The translations under genes and the position numbers were made by a program. DNA of 17,292 nt from assembly GCA_900554545.1 (NCBI GenBank), contig USHW01000046.1, positions 1 through 17,292 of the forward strand, in the 5' to 3' direction. Under the pieces are notes generated by a model, which made no database searches, was not told the DNA's origin, and saw nothing but the letters and a program-made list of their open reading frames with translations. Positions 6,664 through 13,322 of this stretch are shown one piece after another (the first letter of the stretch is position 1; each line of letters begins with the position of its first letter). The stretch comes from an uncultured Prevotella sp. GTDB lineage: Bacteria; Bacteroidota; Bacteroidia; Bacteroidales; Bacteroidaceae.

Positions 6664-6788
6664 TTACAGGCCGAATAGGCCGAATAAGTAAAATAGGCCC
6701 AATAAGCCTAATAGGTCTCATGACTCCCAGTCCTCCCAGCTCTCCCAGATTACCCCATAACCCCAAAAACCCCATAACCCAAAACAAT
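6664..6788. repeat. Composite of three simple-repeat families in the nadA leader
   Basis: Bases 6668-6716 carry degenerate AATAGGCC/AATAAGCC units. Bases 6724-6748 carry CTCCCAG three times at exactly 9-base spacing. Bases 6752-6779 carry ACCCCATAACC twice (6752-6762 and 6769-6779), followed by CAAAACAAT and the nadA ATG. The third family also makes up the array before yitT at the right end of the window. Confidence 0.75.
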
Positions 6789-7712
6789 ATGTCCCAACTG
6801 CAACAAGACATCCGGCAGCTCTGCCAGGAGAAAGACGCCGTAATAATGGCGCACTACTACACACGCCCCGAAATACAGGACACCGCCGACTTCATCGGCG
6901 ACTCGCTCGCACTGGCGCGCCGCGCCGCCGAAACCAGCGCGAAGATAATAGTGATGTGCGGCGTACACTTCATGGCCGAGACGTGCAAGCTGCTCTGCCC
7001 CGACCGCACGGTGCTCTGCCCCGACCCGGCGGCAGGCTGCTCGCTGGCCGACTCGTGCAAGGCCGACGACCTGCGCAAGTTCAAGGCCGAACATCCCGGC
7101 CACACCGTAATAAGCTACGTCAACACCACGGCCGCCGTAAAGGCGCTGACAGACATCGTAGTCACCAGCGGCAACGCCGAGCGCATAGTGCGACAGCTGC
7201 CCCAGGACGAGAAGATAATCTTCGGCCCCGACCGTAACCTCGGCCGTTACATCAACGAAGCCACAGGCCGCAACATGCTGCTGTGGCAGGGCGGATGCCA
7301 CGTCCATGCACGCTTCAATGCCGGCGTGATAGCCCGAATGAAAGCCCAGCACCCCGGCGCCATAACAATGGCCCACCTCGAATGCTCGGCCGAAGTGCTC
7401 GCCCTCGCCGACGTGAAAGGCTCTACCGCCGTAATGCTGAAATACGCCCAGGAGCACCCCTCCGCGACGTACATCGTGGCCACAGAGGCCGGCATACTCC
7501 ACGAAATGCGCCGCCACTGCCCCCAGACCACCTTCCTGCCCGTGCCCCCCGAAGGCGCCGACGCAGGCTGCAACGAGTGCGAGTACATGCGCCTTAACAC
7601 CCTTGAGAAGCTCTACCGCTGCCTCCGCGACGAGTCCCCGGCCATAGAAGTGCCCGAAGACATAGCGCGAGAGGCCGTAAAGCCCATACGCAGGATGCTG
7701 GAAATGAGCTGA
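6789..7712 (+). CDS. nadA: Quinolinate synthase NadA
   Basis: A 307-residue cytoplasmic enzyme of usual short-NadA length. It condenses iminoaspartate with dihydroxyacetone phosphate to give quinolinate for NAD synthesis. HYY at 22-24 and GDSLALAR open the first domain. GVHFMAET (58-65) and DPAAGCSLADSC follow. The three [4Fe-4S] ligands are probably C84 (AAGCSLA), C170 (WQGGCHVH) and C264 (CNECEYM). HLEC (196-199) supplies the conserved active-site glutamate. The frame stays open upstream to 6633, but that stretch is low-complexity repeat; the ATG at 6789 gives the family N-terminus. nadB and nadC are not in view. The downstream gene starts 20 bases after the stop, suggesting co-transcription. 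The + strand is strongly C-rich here, unlike the following gene. Confidence 0.96.
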   Translation: MSQLQQDIRQLCQEKDAVIMAHYYTRPEIQDTADFIGDSLALARRAAETSAKIIVMCGVHFMAETCKLLCPDRTVLCPDPAAGCSLADSCKADDLRKFKAEHPGHTVISYVNTTAAVKALTDIVVTSGNAERIVRQLPQDEKIIFGPDRNLGRYINEATGRNMLLWQGGCHVHARFNAGVIARMKAQHPGAITMAHLECSAEVLALADVKGSTAVMLKYAQEHPSATYIVATEAGILHEMRRHCPQTTFLPVPPEGADAGCNECEYMRLNTLEKLYRCLRDESPAIEVPEDIAREAVKPIRRMLEMS

Positions 7713-7732
7713 AACAAGCCGACGGTATATAG

Positions 7733-9250
7733 ATGGTAAAGCTGTTGAAATTCTGCATGGCGCTTGTTGCGGCCTACGGAGCGTTGTTCGTTTTCGCCGA
7801 CTTCCACGACATACCATGCAACGACGTGCGCGACTTCGCCGTGCTGTCGCTGCAATTCATGGCGATAGAGACGGGCGTTCTCGGCCTGATGTGCCTTATA
7901 AGCGCCGACAAGTATGTGTTTTCGGCACTGTTTCCGCCGCTCACTCTCTTGTGCACCGTCCTCGCCTATTTCCGCTATACGGCCAACGCCACGCTCAACG
8001 CGATAACGCTCGACCTCACGCTTACCAACGATTTGGCCACGAGCATGGACACAGTGTCGTGGCAGCTCGTAGCGCTCTGCCTGCTGTCAGTCGCCGCGTC
8101 GGTGTGGATAGCGCGGTACAGGTGCAGGCACATAAGGTTTGCCGGCAAGGCAGTCAATAAGGCATTGTGGCTTGTCGTCAGCGCGGTGCTTATGGTCGCG
8201 CCGGTAAGTTACGGGCGCACAAGCAACGCCGTGGGCACTCGCATACCGTTTACGCTCTATACGAGCGTGGCCGGATACTTGGAGTCACGGCGCGAAGTGG
8301 CCGCCGAGCGTCCCGACTTTAAGGGCAAGGCCGTGTGCGGCAGCGACTCGGTTACCGTCGTTTTCGTGCTCGGCGAGTCGCTGCGTGCCGCCAACTTGCA
8401 GGTGAACGGCTATCCGCGCGCCACCACACCGCTGCTTTGCAAGGAAGAAAACGTTGTTTCGCTGCCCAACGTCTACACCGACTATACGCTCACCCATCTT
8501 AGCATACCGCACATAATGACGCGCTCTGACGAACAGAACCCCGACCGGGCATATACCGAGCGGTCGTTTGTGTCGCTGCTGAAACAGGCCGGTTACCGCA
8601 CTTCGTGGATAACGAACCAGGAGCAGGTGAGCACGTTCGCATACTTCATGAACGAGTGCGACACGCTTGTTTACGTCAACGGCGAGAAGTCGTCGTACAA
8701 CCTTGAGAAATGGCTCGACGGCGACATGCTGCCCCATTACGGCAGGGAACTCGGCAGGCCGGGCGCACGCAAGTTCGTGCTGCTTCACTGCATAGGCTCT
8801 CACTGGTGGTACAACTCCCATTATCCCGACAGCATGGAGCGTTTCAAGCCTGTCATCAGGAGCCGCGTGATATCGGCGAACACCACCGAAGAAATGCGCA
8901 ACTCGTATGACAACACGATAGTTTACTCCGATTATGTGTGGCACGGGCTGATAAACCGCCTGCGCGGCACGAACGCCGTGCTTGTATATCTGTCAGACCA
9001 TGCCGAGAGCCTTGGCGAGGACGGATACTTCGTTCACGGCACCGACCGCCCCGAAGTGCGCCGTCCGGCCTGCTTCGTGTGGTACTCCGACGGGTTCGCC
9101 CGGCGTTATCCGTCGAAGGTTGCGGCGCTGAAGGCGAACAAGGACAGGCAATGGAAGTCTTACATGCTGTTCCATAGCATACTTGACGCGGCCGACGTAA
9201 GCAGCGGCTACATCGACAAGAGGCTCGACATATTCGCTCCGCAGGGGTGA
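7733..9250 (+). CDS. EptA-like phosphoethanolamine transferase (sulfatase-fold, inner membrane)
   Basis: A 505-residue protein. Roughly five hydrophobic helices fill residues 1-160, followed by a periplasmic sulfatase/alkaline-phosphatase-fold domain. FVLGESLRAANLQVNGYPRATTP supplies the metal-binding E215. YTLTHLSIP gives the likely nucleophile T254 (aligned with Thr280 of EptA). SDHAESLGEDGYFVHG gives D422, H423 and H435. Family members move phosphoethanolamine from phosphatidylethanolamine to lipid A or other glycans, altering charge and polymyxin resistance. The proteobacterial SxPCMFS pattern is SIPHIMT here, so the disulfide cysteine is absent. It sits between nadA and a glycosyltransferase with gaps of 20 and 29 bases, probably one operon. 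A different phospho-donor or acceptor is possible. Confidence 0.85.
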   Translation: MVKLLKFCMALVAAYGALFVFADFHDIPCNDVRDFAVLSLQFMAIETGVLGLMCLISADKYVFSALFPPLTLLCTVLAYFRYTANATLNAITLDLTLTNDLATSMDTVSWQLVALCLLSVAASVWIARYRCRHIRFAGKAVNKALWLVVSAVLMVAPVSYGRTSNAVGTRIPFTLYTSVAGYLESRREVAAERPDFKGKAVCGSDSVTVVFVLGESLRAANLQVNGYPRATTPLLCKEENVVSLPNVYTDYTLTHLSIPHIMTRSDEQNPDRAYTERSFVSLLKQAGYRTSWITNQEQVSTFAYFMNECDTLVYVNGEKSSYNLEKWLDGDMLPHYGRELGRPGARKFVLLHCIGSHWWYNSHYPDSMERFKPVIRSRVISANTTEEMRNSYDNTIVYSDYVWHGLINRLRGTNAVLVYLSDHAESLGEDGYFVHGTDRPEVRRPACFVWYSDGFARRYPSKVAALKANKDRQWKSYMLFHSILDAADVSSGYIDKRLDIFAPQG

Positions 9251-9279
9251 AACGGTTTGTAGTTTAAGTGTTTGGTACG

Positions 9280-10398
9280 ATGAGAATACTTATATTGGGC
9301 GAGGCCAGTTTTGTTCATTCAACGCTTCGTGAGGGCTTGAAGTCATTGGGACACGACGTGACACTTGTTTCCGAAGGCAACAACGGGCGCGGATGTCCGC
9401 GTGACATTGACTTGGAGCGCAACCCACGTTTGGGCAAGTTGGGCGGACTGAAAGTGTTTTGGAAACTGCTGGTAAACATTGGCAAGCTGCGCGGCAACGA
9501 TGTCGTGTTAATCCATAATTACCAGTTCATACCTCTCAGGGCGCGCTGGAACGCCATTATGCTCGACTTCCTCAAGCGCAATAACCGCCTCGTTGCCAAG
9601 GGATGCTATGGTGACGACCCTCAGGTGCTTGAGCGTCAGCTTGCAGGTGTGCCCCGTTATTCCGACATGTATTGGCACGGCGCGCTGCAGAATGTTGGGG
9701 AAAACGCTGCCCGGCTGGCCGAGCAGCGCATCCCGGAGATAGTTGGGATATGGCGGAAATCAACAGATGATGCCGATGTTCTTTTGCCATGCCTTTACGA
9801 ATATTACCTTTCCTATGACGTAGAGCCGTTCCGCCACAAACTTGTTTACATGCCTTTGCCTGTCAATATACCGCAGGAGGGCGTCCGTGTGAAAGGCGTA
9901 GGGCTTAAAATAAAGGTGCTTGTGGGTGTGCAGTCCAAGCGCGACTATATGAAGGGGGCGCGCAAGATAGGCAGGATGGTTGAGGAAGTAGGCAGGCGTA
10001 ACCCCGGACGGCTCGACATAAGGTATGTGGAGGACGTTCCGTATGCCGAGTATTGCAAGATGCTGGCCGGGGCCGATGTGCTGGTTGACCAGCTTTACAG
10101 CTTCACCCCTTCGATGAACTCGCTGGCGGCAATGGCGCGCGGCACGGTGGTTATAGGCGGCGGCGAGGAGGAATTTTATGATTTCATAGGCGAAAAGAAG
10201 CTCCGCCCGATAATAAACGTAAGTCCTGAAAAGAGCTTCGAGGACAACGTGAAAGCCATAGAGGCCGCCCTCATACCCGAAGGCAGCGTGAAAAGGCTGT
10301 CACAAGAAAGCATAGAGTTCGTGAAGAAGTATCATGACTGCCGCAAGGTGGCCGCCAGGCACGTGGAGCTTTACAACAAGCTGATACACAATTCATAA
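9280..10398 (+). CDS. GT-B fold glycosyltransferase (group 1-like)
   Basis: A 372-residue cytoplasmic or membrane-associated glycosyltransferase. It opens with MRILILGEASFVHSTLREGL, a Rossmann strand and glycine turn of the GT-B acceptor domain. The second domain starts near residue 205 (KIKVLVGVQSKRDYMKG). It has YAEYCKMLAGADVLVDQLYSF and SMNSLAAMARGTVVIGGGEEEF, the donor-binding part of GT4-like enzymes. ATG 9280 is preferred to the in-frame GTG at 9268 because it begins the Rossmann strand. It probably adds a sugar to LPS, capsule or another surface glycan; donor and acceptor are unknown. Codons end more often in T and G than in nadA. The C-terminal IHNS and the TAA fall in an AT-rich repeat, so the end looks repeat-derived. 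Confidence 0.8.
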   Translation: MRILILGEASFVHSTLREGLKSLGHDVTLVSEGNNGRGCPRDIDLERNPRLGKLGGLKVFWKLLVNIGKLRGNDVVLIHNYQFIPLRARWNAIMLDFLKRNNRLVAKGCYGDDPQVLERQLAGVPRYSDMYWHGALQNVGENAARLAEQRIPEIVGIWRKSTDDADVLLPCLYEYYLSYDVEPFRHKLVYMPLPVNIPQEGVRVKGVGLKIKVLVGVQSKRDYMKGARKIGRMVEEVGRRNPGRLDIRYVEDVPYAEYCKMLAGADVLVDQLYSFTPSMNSLAAMARGTVVIGGGEEEFYDFIGEKKLRPIINVSPEKSFEDNVKAIEAALIPEGSVKRLSQESIEFVKKYHDCRKVAARHVELYNKLIHNS

Positions 10399-10482
10399 TT
10401 GATAATTCACAACCGGGTAGAAACTGAAGATGCTGACAGTGAAGGATTAAGCCGGAGAAATTGTGAATTGTGAATTATGGAT
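10387..10482. repeat. AATTCATAATT-type inverted repeat at the second convergent junction
   Basis: ATAATTGATAATTCACAA (10395-10412) pairs imperfectly with TTGTGAATTGTGAATTAT (10461-10478). The arms lie partly inside the ends of the two converging glycosyltransferase genes, whose stop codons are at 10396-10398 and 10447-10449. Same family as 3779-3900. The 48-base spacer has no other recognisable content. Confidence 0.8.
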
Positions 10483-11379
10483 TAACTTAAACAGCCGGCA
10501 CGCCGTTTTAAGTCCGAGAATGTTCAGCATGAGTGTCTTTACAAATTCTTTGGGGCTTCTGTAACATCTGAGCGACACGCGCTGGGGATGTAGCAGAATG
10601 CGTCCTGACGAGCGGTATGCGTGCATCTGTATGGTGAACATGTCCATGTAAAGCCTGTGCCAGCGCCTGTGATGGGTGTCTATGCCGAGGCTTTTTACCA
10701 CTTCAATCTGCGTCTCTATGAGCGTATTAAGCCCTTTTTCGCGCTCCTTTGCCATTATTCCGCTGTCGTTCCAATGGTATATGTACATCCCTTTGTCAGT
10801 CGTTGCTATGAACGGCCTTTTCTTTATTATGCCGCCCATGGCGAGCATGTCCTCGAATTTGCGTCCGAAGGGAAACCTTATGCTGTCGAACACCCACCGC
10901 TTGTATATCTTGTTCCACGCCCAGCAGTGCGTAAGCCCTTGCTCGGAGAGCCAGTCGGGGGCGTCGGCATATTCGTTTATGCCGGGGTTGAACAGGTGTT
11001 CGTCGTCGCGTCCGGGGTTCTCAAGCACAGGATATTCCAGTATGTCGTAATCCTTGTGCGCGTCAAGGATGACAATAAGTTTCCCAAGCGTGCCGGGTGC
11101 AAGCTCGTCGTCGCTGTCAACGAAAGTGATGTATTCGCCTTCGGCTCGGTCAAGCCCGTAGTTGCGCGCGTCTGAAAGGCCGCCGTTCGGCTTGTGGAAC
11201 ACGGTCAGACGCGCGTCGGTTTGCGCCATTTCGTCGGCCAATACACCGCTGTTGTCAGTCGAGCCGTCGTCGACAAGCAGCAGCTCGAAGTTGCGGAAGT
11301 CCTGGCCTACGATGCTGTCAACACAGCGGCGCAGCGTTTTCTCGACATTATATACAGGTACGATGATGCTTAGTTTCAT
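10447..11379 (-). CDS. Family 2 glycosyltransferase
   Basis: A 310-residue GT-A fold enzyme. Residues 1-11 (MKLSIIVPVYN) and VDDGSTD (36-42) form the nucleotide-binding part. FVDSDDE (86-92) carries the metal-binding DxD. KFEDMLAMGGIIKK probably holds the catalytic ED pair. The C-terminal part is basic and may touch the membrane. It likely adds a hexose or similar sugar in LPS, O-antigen or capsule synthesis; the sugar cannot be read from sequence. The last residues, LIHNSQFTISPA, come from the AT-rich repeat. The upstream gap carries three 33-base tandem repeats, so it may have its own leader instead of being tightly coupled to the GT4 gene. Confidence 0.9.
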   Translation of the reverse strand: MKLSIIVPVYNVEKTLRRCVDSIVGQDFRNFELLLVDDGSTDNSGVLADEMAQTDARLTVFHKPNGGLSDARNYGLDRAEGEYITFVDSDDELAPGTLGKLIVILDAHKDYDILEYPVLENPGRDDEHLFNPGINEYADAPDWLSEQGLTHCWAWNKIYKRWVFDSIRFPFGRKFEDMLAMGGIIKKRPFIATTDKGMYIYHWNDSGIMAKEREKGLNTLIETQIEVVKSLGIDTHHRRWHRLYMDMFTIQMHAYRSSGRILLHPQRVSLRCYRSPKEFVKTLMLNILGLKTACRLFKLIHNSQFTISPA

Positions 11380-11406
11380 GGGTGTAAAGATAATAAATAA
11401 ATCCTT

Positions 11407-11505
11407 ACTGCCGATAGTCCGCCGGTTTTAATAGTTTCCACTGCCGATAATCAGCCTGTTTTTATTGTTTCCACTGCCGATAATCAGTATTTTTCTGATG
11501 TTTTG
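11407..11505. repeat. Three tandem 33-base repeats between two glycosyltransferase genes
   Basis: Units begin at 11407, 11440 and 11473, each with ACTGCCGATA. Units 1 and 2 both end in GTTTCC and are very similar; unit 3 diverges after ACTGCCGATAATCAG. On the transcribed (minus) strand the unit ends in GATTATCGGCAGT. The array fills most of the 145-base gap and lies upstream of the gene ending at 10447. No clear promoter was seen. Confidence 0.85.
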
Positions 11506-11524
11506 CTTGTTGTCAACGCACCAG

Positions 11525-12607
11525 TCATTGCAGTCCGTTTATAAGGCTGCTCCACTTTTCCATCATTTCGGCACGCGAGAACCTGCCGGCCGCTTTCACG
11601 GCTTCCGTGCCGTACTGTTTCCTTAACGCCTCGTCGTTCATCATCGTTTGCATAGCCGCTGTGAACGCCTGTCCGTCGTCCTGCGGCACTATGATGCCGG
11701 TAATGCCGTCAATGACGATGCTGCGTGCGCCGTACTCGAAGTCGAACGTCACCGATGGCAATCCTGCTGCCTGTGCCTCGAGCAATGTCATCGGGAAGCC
11801 TTCATGGTGTGAGGTAATCAGGTGCAGGCTGTAGTCGGTGTACCGTTCATTCATGTCTTTGCAAACACCTTGCAGTATGACGCTTTCCGAAAGGCCGAGC
11901 GAGTTGATTTGTCCTTGCAGTTTTTCGTACATCGGGCCTTCGCCGTAAATGTCGAGCCGCCAGCCCGGAAAGTTTTTAATGGCGTTTTTCCAACAGTTTA
12001 TCAGCCTGTCGAAGCCCTTTTCAGGCACGAGCCGGCCAACGGCCACGGCTCGTTTTGCGGCATAGTCTTCGGCGTGGCGCTGCGGATTGTCGATGAAGTT
12101 GGGTATCACTTCCACCCTTCTGGCCGTCTTGTATTCGCCGGTGTCGCCCTGTGTAAGGCATACCACGGCGTCAGCCCGGCGTTCGGTTAGGGTGAACAGG
12201 CTTTTGTATGGCGTGAATTTGCGTGCCGTGTGAGCCTCGAACACCTTTTTTGCGTTCGTCCGGCAGAAGGGCAGCAGCAGGGCGCTGAGCGTCGTTGCGA
12301 AGAAGATAATGTCGGGTTTGGTCTCTTTCAAGGCTTTGTTAAGCCTCGATGCGGCCTTTATGAGGGTTGTAATCCTGCGCATGGTGAGGACGGCCTTGTT
12401 GGCGGTTTTCTCCGTCCAAGGCACGTCGAGGTGTATTATCCTTATGCTTTTGTCAAGTGGGTAGCGCACGGGACGGTCGTCCTTGTAAACCGAGATGACG
12501 GTTACGTCGTGGCCGTATTGCGTGGCAAGGATGCTGGCCTTTTGCGATACGATGCGCTCTATGCCGCCGAACACTGAAAAGTCTTCTATGACATAGTTTA
12601 TTTTCAT
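11525..12607 (-). CDS. Family 4 glycosyltransferase
   Basis: A 360-residue GT-B enzyme. It begins MKINYVIEDFSVFGGIERIV, as in GT4 enzymes of exopolysaccharide and O-antigen clusters. VGRLVPEKGFDRLI and LDIYGEGPMYEKL open the donor domain. HHEGFPMTLLEAQAAGLPSV is the E-x7-E motif that binds the nucleotide sugar. It is retaining by family rule. The start at 12607 overlaps the upstream GT2 stop as ATGA (4 bases), indicating translational coupling. The frame is open further upstream, but that is the GT2 gene in another frame. It acts at the inner face of the cytoplasmic membrane in building a surface glycan; the substrate is unknown. Confidence 0.92.
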   Translation of the reverse strand: MKINYVIEDFSVFGGIERIVSQKASILATQYGHDVTVISVYKDDRPVRYPLDKSIRIIHLDVPWTEKTANKAVLTMRRITTLIKAASRLNKALKETKPDIIFFATTLSALLLPFCRTNAKKVFEAHTARKFTPYKSLFTLTERRADAVVCLTQGDTGEYKTARRVEVIPNFIDNPQRHAEDYAAKRAVAVGRLVPEKGFDRLINCWKNAIKNFPGWRLDIYGEGPMYEKLQGQINSLGLSESVILQGVCKDMNERYTDYSLHLITSHHEGFPMTLLEAQAAGLPSVTFDFEYGARSIVIDGITGIIVPQDDGQAFTAAMQTMMNDEALRKQYGTEAVKAAGRFSRAEMMEKWSSLINGLQ

Positions 12608-13308
12608 TTTCTTATTGCAAGAAGGTTTATTGCTGTTGTCAGCCTGATGATTATTTTTTTTAGCATGGAGTAGCCGCTTTTGCCTGTTGCTGTGAACGAG
12701 GCGTTGCCGCCGTGGCACCGGTAGGTTACGAGCCTGTCGCCGATGAACTTCACGCTGAACCTGAACGCCGCCACGTTGCCTATCCACAGGTCGTGCATCG
12801 GGATGTTACTTGGGAACGGCAGCGAAGCGTCGAGTACGCGCCTCGTGAAGGCCATGCAGCAGCCCATGTAGCCGTTTTTCACGAGCAGGTTGTACATCCG
12901 TCCCGGCCTTGTGCCGTGCATGCCGTAATACGATTGGTTGACGATGCCAAGGCCGCTGTCGGCCATCTCTGCGTCGCTCACAACGCAGTCATACCGCTTG
13001 AGCCATTCCATCATTGTGCTTACCTTGCCCGGTTTCCACACGTCGTCCTGGTCGGCAAGGAATATGTAGTCGCCCTTGGCGTGGCGCAGGGCGTTCTCGA
13101 AGTTCCAGACGGGCGAGCGGCGGCGCGGCCCTTCGATTGTTTTTATCCTGCTGTCGCCCATGCTTTCTATTGCGGCGAGGGTGGAGTCGGTCGAGCCGTC
13201 GTCAGACACGATAACTTCGTCCGCCGTGCCTAACTGCGCCGTTATCGAGCGCAGCTGCTGGCAGACGAACTTCTCGCCGTTGTATGTTGCCATGCAGACT
13301 GAAATCAT
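12604..13308 (-). CDS. Family 2 glycosyltransferase, rhamnosyltransferase-like
   Basis: A 234-residue GT-A enzyme: MISVCMATYNG (1-11), VSDDGSTD (34-41), NFENALRHAKGDYIFLADQDDVW (69-91). The last block, with ADQDDVW as the metal site, is typical of GT2 members annotated as rhamnosyl- or galactosyltransferases of O-antigen clusters; rhamnose is only a guess. The C-terminal part has a basic amphipathic stretch. The start at 13308 gives the canonical first strand and lies 14 bases after the porZ stop. The stop overlaps the next start by 4 bases. This tight packing ties the enzyme to porZ in one transcript. Confidence 0.9.
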   Translation of the reverse strand: MISVCMATYNGEKFVCQQLRSITAQLGTADEVIVSDDGSTDSTLAAIESMGDSRIKTIEGPRRRSPVWNFENALRHAKGDYIFLADQDDVWKPGKVSTMMEWLKRYDCVVSDAEMADSGLGIVNQSYYGMHGTRPGRMYNLLVKNGYMGCCMAFTRRVLDASLPFPSNIPMHDLWIGNVAAFRFSVKFIGDRLVTYRCHGGNASFTATGKSGYSMLKKIIIRLTTAINLLAIRK

Positions 13309-13322
13309 ACGGCGTTTCCGGG

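Noticed and set aside
6633..6788. N-terminal extension of NadA from TTG 6633
   Set aside because: The extra 52 residues are translated low-complexity repeats; NadA proteins begin near MSQLQQDI.
6750..7817. Long open frame of 355 codons on the minus strand across nadA
   Set aside because: Antisense to nadA, which has all family motifs; the product has no recognisable domain.
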